DNA of 64,000 nucleotides from Eukaryota sp. TZLM1-RC (Eukaryota > Metamonada: BaSk clade), in assembly GCA_040285825.1 (NCBI GenBank), contig JAUPSS010000004.1, forward strand, positions 6,455,658 through 6,519,657, read 5' to 3'. Shown piece by piece: positions 52,111-63,003 of the stretch. Under the pieces are notes generated by a model. It ran no database searches and was not told the origin of the DNA. It saw nothing but the letters and a program-made list of their open reading frames with translations. A program made the position numbers and the translations under genes. The stretch's first letter is position 1, and each line of letters starts with the position of its first letter.

Positions 52111-52767
52111 TTACAAGGGATTTACAAATATATTTACAATAAAATGAATGGAGAAAAATGTGTACAATGACCTATACCATCGGTGTTGCGATTCATAATG
52201 CCTAAATGCACTGAATAACTGGCGTACTTCTGATATAGAATTCCAGTAAACACCAGTTTGAAAGAAAAAAGAAAGAATAAAAACAAGAATTGCTCCAACA
52301 TACCACAGAAATCTGAGTGGAAAGAAGGATGACACAAGTACTTCAAAATTAAGTTCTGGTTTTTCACGTTTTAGTTCTGAACATGCTGTAAACAGTGATT
52401 TATGATTGTGGTGGCCAGACACACCTTTTTTATCAAAAGTAACAAGTCTTTTTGCACCAGTTTTAAGCAAAGCCTTCTGAACGTAAGATTTAATAATATT
52501 TGTATTCCAAGTATTACCATCGCGGATTCGGTAGTCATCAATTATAGAAAAATCAGAGGACGAATAACCCAACGATGCTAGACTGGAGGATAGTTCGGCA
52601 GTACGTTTTTCACCAATTGTAGATGAATGACCTGATGAACCTAATGAACCTGTTGATAAACACAAGATATGTAAAGACCCAACATGTTTAAGCAACAGTG
52701 GACCAAAGAAAAGGATCTCATCGTCTGGGTGTGCAATCACGAGGAGTGTAGAGGAATCTGTGGACAT
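52111..52767 (-). CDS. PIGL: GlcNAc-PI de-N-acetylase (PIG-L)
   Basis: 218 codons. Metal-binding AHPDDE near the N-terminus, SIIDDYRIRDG, the HxxH-type KKGVSGHHNH, and the hydrophobic C-terminal segment (PLRFLWYVGAILVFILSFFF). This enzyme removes acetate from N-acetylglucosaminyl-phosphatidylinositol, the second step of GPI anchor synthesis, on the cytosolic face of the ER. The animal protein has an N-terminal membrane anchor; here the ORF begins directly at the catalytic domain and the only strong hydrophobic segment is C-terminal. Only 49 bp separate its start codon from that of uL23 on the other strand. Confidence 0.9.
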   Translation of the reverse strand: MSTDSSTLLVIAHPDDEILFFGPLLLKHVGSLHILCLSTGSLGSSGHSSTIGEKRTAELSSSLASLGYSSSDFSIIDDYRIRDGNTWNTNIIKSYVQKALLKTGAKRLVTFDKKGVSGHHNHKSLFTACSELKREKPELNFEVLVSSFFPLRFLWYVGAILVFILSFFFQTGVYWNSISEVRQLFSAFRHYESQHRWYRSLYTFFSIHFIVNIFVNPL

Positions 52768-52816
52768 GAAGCAGTGTAGGTAATTGGAAATTCCTTTTTC
52801 TCTGGTCTGTTAAGAA
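52768..52816. promoter_or_regulatory. 49-bp bidirectional promoter region, PIGL/uL23
   Basis: The whole space between two divergent start codons is 49 bp, so both core promoters and 5' leaders must overlap each other or the coding regions. No TATA element is evident. Confidence 0.6.
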
Positions 52817-53276
52817 ATGTCCAAAGGTTTGAGGTCCGTATGGTCTCACTCTAGCCGTCAGTACCGCCAAAAAGGTTTCATCCATCCAGTCCGCTGGAGA
52901 AAAGAGTAAGTCTAAGGTTAAGAGACGTACCTCCGTCACCTTCCGCAAACCTAAGACTCTTGCCCTACCCAGAAACCCCAAGTTCCCACACATCGCCCGT
53001 ACTTGTGTTTCTAAGAACGATAAGTATCAGATGATCCGTCATCCTCTGACCACCGAATCAGCTATGAAGTTGATTGAAGATCAGAACACTTTAGTGTTCG
53101 TTGTTGACAAGAGGGCAACCAAGACCTCTTTGATCCGCACCATCAAGGACTTATACAATGTTACTCCCATGAGAATTAACACTGTAAACACTGCTAACGG
53201 GGACAAGAAGGCCTACGTACGTTTGGCCCCATCTGATGAGGCTCTTGTCGTTGCTAACAGTATCGGTCTTCTTTAG
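52817..53276 (+). CDS. RPL23A: Ribosomal protein uL23 (RPL23A), two exons
   Basis: The exons are 52817-52826 and 52855-53276, 143 residues. The first exon encodes only MSK plus one base. A 28-nt intron is removed to give MSKAVSTAKKVSSIQSAGEK. The conserved body contains TSVTFRKPKTL, PLTTESAMKLIEDQNTLVF and KKAYVRLAPSDEALVVAN. It binds at the tunnel exit of the 60S subunit. Choosing an internal Met would lose the basic N-terminal extension that eukaryotic uL23 always has. Confidence 0.95.
52827..52854 (+). other. 28-nt intron in uL23
   Basis: Begins GTTTGAGG, ends TCTCACTCTAG, after only 10 nt of coding sequence. Early-placed introns in ribosomal protein genes are common in compact genomes. 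Confidence 0.85.
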
Positions 53277-54161
53277 TTTTTTTGCACATGGTTCGTAGTG
53301 TTGTAGGTACTTGTTCGCCATTACTCTACTCAGTTATCAGCAGTCCGAGTCAATTTTCTTGGTATAAATCACAATGTCATGTTTCATTATTGCATCTGTT
53401 TTGCATTTTTTAGTCCATTCTCTTTTTGCATTTTGACCTGGAACACAAATTTCTCAAACATTCTCAAGGAAATTGATGTTTAGTTTTTCTTTGGAATAAA
53501 TTAAATTGTAACAAAAGGAAACTTATTTTTCTGCTCAACAAATCAACCATTGAACTTTCAGTTGTTACAATTATTGTAAATGAGTTTTCCATAGTATTGT
53601 TGTATTTATTATTATTCCAAATTTCTAAGCAGGGTTAATGTTTTTTTCCTAAGATTAGAAAGATATTATAAGAAATAAGAATCCTCAATGGAGAGTTTTT
53701 TGAAACATGACTAGTGTAACTGAAGTTAAACTAGACATATTGGACTACAACTTATACATACATTATGGCCTAAAAAGCTAAACCTCTGCTCCAAAGTTTA
53801 CGTCAATGTACAACCTTGACTTCACTTGTCATAACACTAGACTATGTACACATCAAGATATTAATTTGATGTCAATATTTCGATAATTAAAGAGCTACAA
53901 CAATAGATGCAAGGAGAACAAATATTTGTTAAAATTGGACAAGAAGAAGTTTGACAGAGCATTGCTGAGACACACAAAAACTATGAGTCTAGTGGTAGAA
54001 ACTGTGTATAGGATTCAGTGATATTAAGTATCATCATTTATTGTCACCACAAGGACGGAGAATCAGATCAAGTGGTAAATCGTGTGACAATCTTGCTATT
54101 GAAACATATGGCATCGTTCGCCTTATATTCAAAAGTTGTTTTCAAATAACTAAAATCATAT
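53277..54161. other. Intergenic region downstream of uL23
   Basis: AT-rich, no gene or repeat family recognised. Confidence 0.4.
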
Positions 54162-55165
54162 AATTTCCCTAATCATTCAATGGAAATATTCTTGAAAAGA
54201 AATTTTTAAATTTAAAATATACTCTTCGAACATGACAGAAACGATTGACTGGAATGCATGAAAATGATCTTTAGAATAATATATGCAGCTCGGCTGTTTT
54301 AAATCAAGATCTTCACTCATTGTTAGTGGAAAAGGGTGTTTGTGAAAATCAGTCATCAAATTCTTCACTGTTTGTAACCATTATACCACAAAGAGTTGAA
54401 CTGTGTGCTTATGATGAAGCTTTGGTAACAAAAATGAGATCATATTTGAATATTCCCATTAATCAATTATTATCAAAAGAAAAATGTATTTGTTCGAATT
54501 CACCACAGCTCACTTTGCGTCATACTCTGAATTGTTTAAAATTGATAACTTATCGTTGTTCATTACTGTTCATGCTGTTAGGGACACTGTTTTTAATATG
54601 GCTCGAACTGCAAGAATTTCGTGTATCACAGAGCCTCTGCTGCAACATTGGTAATAAAATTGGTTCTAATGACAGAGGTGATGTATACTGTGATTGGATT
54701 GAGAACTCTGAACTGTTGTTGACTTTGTCTCCTGTAATGAATGACATTTTGGTTTAAAGAAGAAAACTTAATTCTGTAGGTGCTCTTGAATTTAAAGCTA
54801 AAGAAAAACATAGAAAATAAGATAAATGTATCGAAGAAGCTAATTCTGATAGAAATAGACCACTTGTATTTATTGCGTTTCCATTTTCGATAAACGGAAG
54901 ACTATCAGTAGAAGCAGAAACTTTTTTGAATGACTTCCAAAAAATTGTTCAAGAAAAAACAATGAAAAGTTTTGATATATTTTTATGGCGCTGTCGAATT
55001 CAATTTGCCATTATCAATAGATTACCTCGGTTTTTCAATCGAATTGAAGAAGCTTTAACTAGACAGTAAGCAGATCAAGATTTTGTAGAGGAAATCTTGG
55101 TTCAATTAATTTCGTCCCATTAGTTATGAGTTTATTTTGTTAAGTGTGCAAGATCATTAAAGAAA
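54162..55165 (+). mobile_element. Non-LTR retrotransposon, subfamily I, copy c
   Basis: 5'-truncated. Carries CICSNSPQLTLRHTLNC and DRGDVYCDWIENSELL, with frameshifts around the endonuclease-like motif, then RRKLN, KEKHRK and a stop, and FSINGRLSVEAETF. It ends GTGTGCAAGATCATTAAAG, followed by an A-rich tail, consistent with the 3' end of the subfamily. Confidence 0.7.
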
Positions 55166-56640
55166 AAATAATTAAAAATAATTAAAAATTAACCAAGTGA
55201 ATAAATCAAAAGTAACAATGTAATTGTAAGCCTTGCCTTGGTGTAAAACATCCACATTGTACACAACTAATGAATACAATTTATCATACTCGGTCTTGGA
55301 AGTCAATATTTTCATTCATACACCTATTATACATCTAAAAACCATTCAAATTACTCAAAGAATTTGACACCAAATTTCTTAGACAAGTGTTACCACTGAT
55401 CAGATCGAATTGATCGTCATTCAACTTATCTACTAGTATTATTACAATAGACACCAAATTTCCAACGTCTGTCTGGAAAAGGGTACTTCAGAAACTGATT
55501 TTCAGTGAGTGCTTAACATGACATTCTCTTCTCTTTGTATTATCTTTTCACATATATCTTAACTTAATTAACATCTTGATGGACGTAGACTGTTCACAAT
55601 ATCACCAAGTCATTTTGACTAAAAACTCTGGTTTCATTGTCGTTGTTGAGAGTGAAGATGCAGAACTGTTGAAGACATTTAGTGTTCAACATAGTGTTTT
55701 TGCTGCGATAGGTTTTGACGATTTTTGGTAGTAATGTAGTTCGATATCAATAATTTTACATTAACTTGACAAGTTATATAATGAAAAATTATTTATTCAA
55801 AGAGTTGAGGTTTATAGAGTGCTTTGCAAAAACTAATGAAACAAAAAACGTCTGAAACGTTCGTGCTGCGTGTGTTGGTCAACAGACGGATGCAGTTGAA
55901 AATGTTTGTGTAATTGGAACCAGTGTTCGGACACCACCACGTGGTTCAATTTTACTACCATGGTGGTTTTCTTGGTGGTCAATTTCATTGCATTATTCCT
56001 TTCTCCTTTCTTTGTTCCAAATACCATGGTTTGGTAGCAAACACCCTGTATTTGAATACATTTCCCCTAATAATGCTTATGATGAAGTGGAATATTCGAG
56101 AGGACGCCTACATGCCAGTGACTTTTATTCATATGGATGAATGCTGAAATAGTAAAAATGATGGAAGAGATGGAGGAAATTACAGAGGCAGAAGTTGCAG
56201 AGGCAGTCAACGAACAGGACCAAGCAGCAGATTATTCACTGCACGAGGAACTCCTACCGATCCTTGTTATTTCAGAGATGTTTATGTTTCGGAGGACATT
56301 GAGGAGGAATGATTTGATCTGAAATGCGTTGTTCTTTGTGGTTGAGTTGTGGGATTAGTATTAGTTTGTAAAAATAAACATGTTTTATTCATAATGATTT
56401 GACATTGTCAGAAGGCAATGTGACAGAACAGCAATTATGTAACTGTGAATTTCACTTATCATGCATTCCCTTGTGAAATTCACCCCTGTTTTCAACTTTC
56501 TCAATGTCTACTCACAGGCTGTAAGAGACATGTAGCATCATTTGACAAAGACAATCATGATCTTCATCAATGGGCTACCTCACTTAAATACACCTACTGC
56601 TTTCACAGAACAAAGCCTCGCGACTTGATGTATCTAAGTG
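55166..56640. other. Intergenic region with small unassigned ORFs
   Basis: No intact known gene. A 50-codon ORF at 55579-55731 (NSGFIVVVESEDAELLKTF then HSVFAAIGFDDFW) has a beta-alpha-beta look, but I cannot assign it. At 56160-56310 one plus-strand frame reads DGRDGGNYRGRSCRGS and ends RDVYVSEDIEEE, like the end of an RGG-type protein, but there is no continuous upstream frame. It may be a degraded gene. Confidence 0.3.
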
Positions 56641-56674
56641 GATCTACCAAATGCTACTAGGGCATTTGTAGATC
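56641..56674 (-). other. Long hairpin 3' of Fanzor copy A
   Basis: Arms GATCTACCAAATGC (56641-56654) and GCATTTGTAGATC (56662-56674) pair over 13 bp with one bulged base and a 7-nt loop. It lies about 42 bp beyond the Fanzor A stop codon on the same (minus) strand. The placement fits a structured 3' guide-RNA scaffold or element end; no expression evidence can be seen from sequence. Confidence 0.45.
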
Positions 56675-56715
56675 GGTCTCAAAAGTTTTTGTTCCTGTAT
56701 GCTCAGGTTCCCCAT

Positions 56716-58674
56716 TCATCTTCTCAACAGAGCATCTGGGCAAATGTATCTTTCCGGCCACAATTCCGCTTTTTTCTTAATTTGAATATTTTTTGCAGCG
56801 GAAATATCTCTGTCATATACTATTTGACACTCAGTACAAATACGCATCTGCCATGAGCCTGCTTGAATATTCTCGGCCATGCAACAACTTGACAGTTTGC
56901 TTGTATTAAACTCACTGGTTGACAAGTGCTTCACGTCCTTTTGATAACACAACCATTTTCTGAAAGCCCTTGCTGATCCATATCGATTGACTTTTCGGCA
57001 ATGAGAAGGGAAATTAGCAGAACCCACAGCAAGATAGAGTTTATCAGGATGTCCAGCCAACCTTTGAAATTTGTTGAGACTCTCTCTGAACCGTCTCTCT
57101 TTTCGTCTGCGGTTATCAAATTTAATTATTTTCCATTTCTGGCGATTACTTTCCAAATACACTTTCCTCCTGACCAAATTCCAATGGTTCAAATATTGGT
57201 TGAAATTTTGAACGGAATATTGGTTGGGAGAGTGTTTACTGGGTGAAGGTTTTGTCATGTATCTTCTGCCAGTTGGACAAGGGATAACTCCACATTGATT
57301 ATCATTTAAGAAGTAACCACATAATCTTGATTGGCCAAGATCAACGCCGATAAGGGGGCTTTCAGGTAAAATTTCGACTGGATGTCTACGTCTTCGACGG
57401 GGCATTTTTTTAGTACCCTTCAACTGTGTTTCTCTGGTTTTGTTGGCATTAGGGTCACTTTTTCATTTCATTTTTTTGATCTTCTTTTCTTTTTCGGTGG
57501 TTCATCCAGCTCATCTGTGTTTTTCTGAGTCATTATTTTTACCTTCAAAGGTCAAAAGCAGTTCATTACCATTAGTTTTCAATAAAATTTTTTTAAATCT
57601 ATTTTTCAAACTTTTCTGTTGATATTGAATTTTTGGTAAGGACATTGTTTGAATACTCGTTTCAGACATGTATTTCTGATAAACTTTGTTTTGGAAGATG
57701 ATCCTTCAATAATTGGAAATTTTTTTCACAGAGTGGAAAATTTGTGAAGGTACCTCAATAAATTTAGAACCTTTATGAGAAGCTAAAGGTATTATTCTAA
57801 ATTTCTTCCAGCAATGCATATGAGAAAAGAAAGTGAGTAAGTATTGTGAAATTTTAAGATTGAAGAGAAAAAGCTCACTAATTTCCTTTGATGAAAAAGT
57901 GATTTTATCATGTGAGGACAGTAGGGAGGCAGTGGTAGGAAATCTTTGGAGGAGATTCAAGATAAACCTACATGCATTCAATAAAAAAAATCTTTCTCTT
58001 GAATTATTCAAATTGAAATTGATGAGGTATTCAAGAACAGAATCAACTGCTACTTCCTCGGGTTGGGCTAGTGGTTCATCTGGCAAAAGTGAAAGAATAT
58101 TATTTGCAAAGACATTTGTTTTATTCAGGGCTCTACAATGAGCATGAATAAAGTTTTTTGTCCAGGATTGACAAATTTTGGGTAAACATGTCTTAACGTT
58201 GGAGGCCAATTGACGAGCCCGACAAGCAAGGTAAGGAGAAAGCCCTTTTCTATTGATAAAATTACAGTTATGGGACTGCAGCCAATCATTGAGGAAAAGA
58301 TTAAATGAATTTCTGTAAGGCACTAAAGAATTTTCCCACACAGAAACAAGAGACCTCTCTTGTGGGCATTCAGGAAGAAATCCATTGTAAAAGATATGGA
58401 GTAATTGGCGTTGGCCTTTAGATGTGGAAGGCTTAGGAAAAGAACCAGTGGTGATGACGGTCATAAACAGATACCATACATCCTGTTCCACTAAAGCTCT
58501 AGATGCCAACGGAAAATTTAGAAGAAAAGATTGAAGTAATAAAGAAGCTTCATGACAAATCTCGGTGACCACAGGAAGGTCAGTCCGAATTTGTTGCACC
58601 GCTGCAGGGGTCAGCAGCGAGTTAAGTGCACAAGACCGAGTGAATACACGTGATACAGAGGGGGTGTCTGACAT
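56716..58674 (-). CDS. Fanzor (eukaryotic TnpB-like RNA-guided nuclease), copy A, possibly intact after splicing
   Basis: Minus-strand gene. Residues 1-322 come from 58674-57706 and contain the N-terminal helical region and KKFRIIPLASHKGSKFI. The same frame continues after a TGA at 57706-57708 to LKNRFKKILLKTNG, then P-rich and basic PPKKKRRSKK, then RuvC-I PLIGVDLGQSRL, LYLAVGSANF, SEFNTSK (candidate alternative catalytic Glu), the incomplete zinc ribbon SSCC...ICTEC, and RuvC-III YDRDISAAKNI. Candidate introns: 57676-57729 (54 nt, removes the TGA in frame), 57515-57542 (28 nt) and 57434-57458 (25 nt). One extra T on the plus strand in the T7 run at 57471-57477 still breaks the frame. The total of about 600 residues fits the family. 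Identification is by remembered motifs. Confidence 0.7.
57471..57477 (-). other. Homopolymer frameshift site in Fanzor A
   Basis: Seven As on the coding strand. Six would give continuous coding from the PPKKKRR exon through the 25-nt intron into the RuvC-I exon. It is either a mutation or a consensus error. Confidence 0.55.
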
Positions 58675-58974
58675 GTAGTGAGAATAAAGAGCTCATCTAT
58701 CAAATTTTACACTTGTCACCCATTTTCGACTTCTGGTTGCCTATTCTGGGAGGTTTTTAACCCTCAACTTGGTTTTGGGAGGTTTTCACTATTCTTACAC
58801 TTTCCCAACTAGTGGTTCTTATATCTTTCACTCAACTTCTTTTCTGAGGTTTAGGAGTCCCTTGTAATCTTTCAACTTCTTTCTATTACTCCCTCAGTTC
58901 ATGACCCCACTACTGGCCCTCCACAAACTGCAACCTATGCTGCTCTACCACCGACGCCTCAACCGGTACAGTCC

Positions 58975-59229
58975 ATGTACACACCTCCTGCTCCTCGCTC
59001 ATCCGGTAATAATACCAGGAAAACTTTCCTTGAAAGCTCTGATTGGAAGTTAAACAAAACTGTTAGTCATTCATCAAACAAAAACACTTCTGTCCCTAGC
59101 GTTTCACTTGGCTTGAAGCTTTCTAATGGCATCTCGAAGGAAAATGTTAACATTGAGCTAGACGAACGAGAGCTGGAAGCCCTTTTCAATACTGTTGAAG
59201 ATATCTCTGTTCATTTAGACAATCTGTAA
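58975..59229 (+). CDS. Small Ser/Asn-rich hypothetical protein
   Basis: 84 codons from MYTPPAPRSSGNN to DISVHLDNL. The C-terminal 25 residues are acidic and look like an amphipathic helix (ELDERELEALFNTVEDI). The frame is open upstream to a candidate splice acceptor (TCCCTCAG, 58899-58906) and reads TGPPQTATYAALPPTPQP, so a 5' exon is likely, but no ATG-bearing exon was found in the 230 bp upstream. No family recognised. Fanzor copy A reads away from it on the other strand. Confidence 0.5.
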   Translation: MYTPPAPRSSGNNTRKTFLESSDWKLNKTVSHSSNKNTSVPSVSLGLKLSNGISKENVNIELDERELEALFNTVEDISVHLDNL

Positions 59230-59444
59230 TAAAGTAAGTTATTTTGTAAATAAATAGTTGATGTTTTTTGTTGTTTATTTGAACATTATTGGCACGTTAT
59301 TATGCTAAGAAGCTCCTGAACTGTGTGTTCTAGGTTTTCTGTGTTTTATGTCTACACCATTAAGTAAAAGTTGAAAACTAAGGCCCATAGATGTCGTAGG
59401 GAGAAACCAGACGTTGGTGCATGATCAAAGATAATATTTTACAA
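59230..59444. other. Spacer between the small ORF and the CCT fragment
   Basis: No gene seen; 3' flank of the small hypothetical gene. Confidence 0.3.
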
Positions 59445-59763
59445 TTATGCAGTGTTCTGTGACACCAATAGAAAAACTATAATTAATTTCTTGTCAACTT
59501 TCATTGTAGACTCACTAAACTGATCATAAGGTAACAAACCAGCAGCTATAATTTGATCACACAACAATAATTGAGAAGAAATAACAGCAGATGAACGAAT
59601 CATATTTCTTAAAACACAATAGTTGTCCCAAATTCCAAGTTCCTTTGGATCACAGCCTTTTCCAGAAAAGACATCTAAACCAACAATGCCACCCTTTTCG
59701 GCTTCTTCTTGCAAGTTGATAATAGTCTCTTCAGCATCAAGACCAGAGTGTTGAGCAAGTGTT
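59445..59763 (-). pseudogene. CCT6 (chaperonin TCP-1 zeta) C-terminal fragment
   Basis: The minus strand encodes about 105 residues: LAQHSGLDAEETIINLQEEA, then GLDVFSGKG, ELGIWDNYCVLRNMI, SSQLLLCDQIIAAG. This is the last fifth of a group II chaperonin subunit, closest in my reading to zeta (WDNYCVKK in animals). An in-frame TAA lies immediately upstream and the saccharopine gene occupies the place of the missing 5' part on the other strand, so it is a truncated copy. It has no frameshift within the fragment, implying recent origin or conversion. Confidence 0.75.
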
Positions 59764-59933
59764 TATCTCAATAGGTCAATTATGTAATATAGGCTAAAAA
59801 AACCAAATTCCGAACACTCATTGGAACAATTACATCTCCCCAATCCAACAATCATCAATCACCATTTTGGTCTTCTCATTCCCCAATGTGAAAATGTGTA
59901 AACTTACCCCATTTTTCCACGTTACTTCTCATC

Positions 59934-62569
59934 ATGACCAAATTTCCCTACATTATTGGTATCCGCCACGAAACGCTTGACGAAGTATGTCGATCTGTCG
60001 GCTCTGTTTACCACAGTATGAACGCCGTTGTCCTCTTATTCCTTCTGATGTCAAAAAGCTTGTTGACCAAGGGGTTAAGGTTTTAGTCGAACGCAGTGGA
60101 GTTCGCATCTTTCCTGACGCACAGTATGAACGAGCTGGTGCTGAACTTGTCGAAGATCGCGAAATTTATCGTGCTGATGTCATCATTGGCGTTAAGGAGG
60201 TACCCCTTGACCGTCTCTACCCAAACAAGACTTATGTCTTCTTCTCTCACACAATCAAAGCCCAACCTGCAAACATGCCTGCGCTTGATGATATTCTTGC
60301 CAAAAAAATTCGTCTCATTGATTATGAAAGAATTTGTGATGAAAACGGCCGTCGTCTTATTAAGTTTGGATTCTATGCCGGAGTCTGTGGAGCTGTTGAC
60401 TGTGTCAAACTTTTTGGCGCTCGATTACTCACCAAGGGTATTGCCACGCCTTTCCTTTGGTTGGGGTACACTCGTGATTACCCCAGTCTTGTCCAATGTT
60501 ATGAAGCGTTAGACCATATCGGTAAATGTATCGCTGAAGATGGTTTTGTGCCTTCAATTGGTCCAGTTATCTTTTCTGTTTGTGGAACCGGTGCTGTGAG
60601 CTCAGGTGTTCTTGATGTTCTCAAGCGTTTCCCTCACGAATTCGTGTCCGTCGAGGATCTTCCCTCTCTGATGGAAAACTACTCTCTTAACAAATTGTAC
60701 ATCGTTGTAACGGGTCGCAAGAACATGTACCGTAGCAAGACTACTGGTGCAATGGTTACCCCTGAAGAGTATGAAGCTAACCCACAGGGCTGTGAGTCAA
60801 TATATGCTGAAAAAATTGCTCCTTATGTTTCTGCCATATTTAATGGAGTCTTCTGGACCGCCAAGTATCCAAGAATTCTTACTACTGAAGAATCTCGTCG
60901 TGTCGCCAAGAACTGGAGATTGGAATTGTTGTCCGATATCACAGCCGACGAGGGTGGTTCGTTTGAATGGATGTCCAAGATTACCACATTTGATGAACCT
61001 GTTACTCTCTGGAATCCTGAAACCGATACTCTGACTGATGGTATCCGTGGCGATGGTGTTGCCTTTTACAGTGTAGATCATACACCTTGTGAAGCAAGTG
61101 TCGAAGCGAGTTCTCAGTTCTCCAACAAGAATGTTCATTATGCTCTTGCTCTCGCTGAAGGGAAAATGTTGCCTGAATTGGAACGTGCCACTATTGCTGA
61201 TAATGGAAAGCTCACAGAACGCTTCAGTTACATTAATGATCTGCGCAAGGAAAAGCGCCGTGAACAGTTCCATGTTGCTGTTTTCGGTGCTGGAAGAGTT
61301 TGTCCTCCATTCGTAGAAAAAATGACTCAACGAAAGGACGTCTACATTACATTGATTTCCAATGAAGATGGAATGGCCCAAAGCCTCGCTTCCAATTTTG
61401 ACAGAACCAAAGGTGTAACTCTTGATATTAATACGGATAAAGACCGTGCAATTGAATTGTTGAAAAATCATGACCTTGCTATTTCTCTACTCCCTCCTCC
61501 CTGTCATCCCCTTGTTGCTGAACTTTGTCTTGTCACTGGACGAGATCTTGTTACCACATCTTATGTCTCACCGCAAATGCAGGAACTTGGTGAAAAGGCA
61601 AGTGCTCAAGGTCTCACTTGGGTCAACGAATCTGGTTTGGATCCAGGATTTGATATTTGCGAAATTTCAAGATTTGTTGATAACGCCAAAGCCAATAACG
61701 GTAAAGTAAGAAGTGTTCTTTCATTTTGTGGTGGTCTTGCTTCACCAGAATGTTTACAAGGGAACGCCCTTTCCTATGCATTCTCATGGAGCCCAGCTGG
61801 AGTTTTTAGAGCTTCTTCCAGTCCTTGTACTTATCTTGAAGATGGTAAGGTCAAGTCCAGCGATGATGCCCTCTCTCTATATAAACCCTATGACATTGGA
61901 ATGCCTTGCTTATCACTTGTTGGCTATCCTAACCGTGATTCTGTTGTTTTTGCCAAGAGACATGGTGTTGATGAAACCTGCAAGACCTTTATCCGTGGTA
62001 CCTTTAGATTCGATCCATTCTGTTCTGTTGTTCAGAGCTTCAAGGCTGTTGGTCTTCTTTCCCAAGAAGATAATGAATTACTCTCCAAACGCATCTCATG
62101 GAAGGACTTTGTTCATAGTCTTGCTGGTGGAAAACTCGAGGAAATCTTTGCCAAGTTCCCTGGTACTGAAAAGGCTTATCAAGATATGGGTCTTTTAAGT
62201 GAAGCTTTTGTACCAAATGTTTCCACCAAACCAATGCTGGTTCTTGCTGATTACTTGGGTCAAAAATATGCTGTATCTGGTGACCAGGCAGACCTTATTG
62301 TGATGTGGCACAAGTTTGAAGTCGAATATGAAGACCGTCATGAAACCACTGAAATGTCCTTTGTCCGTAGAGGAACTGATAAGAGCACGGCCATGTCTGA
62401 AACTGTTGGTATTACCTGTGCAATTGCTGCTTTGGGTGTTAAGGATGGAGTAATTAAGAAGAAGGGCTTGGTTGATCCTGTTGATCCCACTGTTTATAAC
62501 CTTTTACTTTCTGAACTCAAGAAGGTCGGTATTGAAATGACTGAAAAAACCTTTGTTCAATATAAGTAG
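59934..62569 (+). CDS. AASS: Bifunctional lysine-ketoglutarate reductase/saccharopine dehydrogenase
   Basis: The exons are 59934-59984 and 60017-62569, 867 residues. Splicing a 32-nt intron yields MTKFPYIIGIRHETLDEYERRCPLIPSDV, the conserved LKR start. The N-terminal half is LKR (KTYVFFSHTIKAQPANMPALDDIL, RLIDYERICDENGRRL, FSVCGTGAVSSG). The C-terminal half from about residue 440 is saccharopine dehydrogenase (VAVFGAGRVCPPFVEKM, LLPPPCHPLVAELC, WVNESGLDPGFD). The fused enzyme converts lysine plus 2-oxoglutarate to saccharopine, then to aminoadipate semialdehyde and glutamate. The fused form is known from animals, plants and several protists. The DNA-level Met at 59987 is inside the intron and is not the start. 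Confidence 0.96.
59985..60016 (+). other. 32-nt intron in AASS
   Basis: Begins GTATGTCGATC, ends TTTACCACAG. Its removal joins ETLDE to YERRCPL, the family's W/YERR motif. Confidence 0.92.
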
Positions 62570-63003
62570 ATTTGCATCGTATAGTTTATTGATACGAGCT
62601 TTTGTATAAATTCTAATTTGTTTACTATTGTCTTTGTTATTATTATTTTATTTGATGGTCACAATGTATCAACATGATACATCAATGTTGAAATACGGGA
62701 AACAGCCGAGGAAAATGATGAAATATTCAATAATAAATTGCAAAATGATGAAATACGGGATAACCCTATTTAAATTCAGTGGGTTTTGAAATCTTTTTCA
62801 ACCTTTTTCATCCACTGCTAGCTCTCCTTGAGACAACATGAGCTGTAGATTTGATAACCAAATAATTTGGATTGTAAAATGGCAAATCTGCTTCCAGAGG
62901 TATTTTCAATGAACAATTACCGACAAAAATTAATTGAATGTCAAATCATTCACTGTTTCTAAAAAAGAGAAGGAATTTGTACAATAAATTTATTTAAGAA
63001 CTG
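62570..63003. other. Intergenic region between convergent AASS and LMBRD1
   Basis: AT-rich. Contains the small palindrome GTATCAACATGATAC (about 62666-62680) and two near-copies of the word GAAATACGGGA (about 62691 and 62750). No gene seen. Confidence 0.4.

Noticed and set aside
57706-57708. Stop codon reassignment to explain in-frame TGA and TAA codons
   Set aside because: TGA ends the TPR and NUDT5-like genes, TAA ends CENP-C and TAG ends uL23 at the expected lengths, so the code is standard.
56300-58960. Terminal inverted repeats or target duplications delimiting Fanzor copy A
   Set aside because: I looked for matching ends by eye and found none convincing; only the 3' hairpin stands out.
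59987-60016. ATG at 59987 as the AASS start
   Set aside because: It lies inside a 32-nt intron; the spliced start at 59934 gives the conserved LKR N-terminus.
60083-62234. Several ORFs of 60-224 codons on both strands within AASS
   Set aside because: All overlap the 867-residue conserved enzyme in other frames and show no domains.
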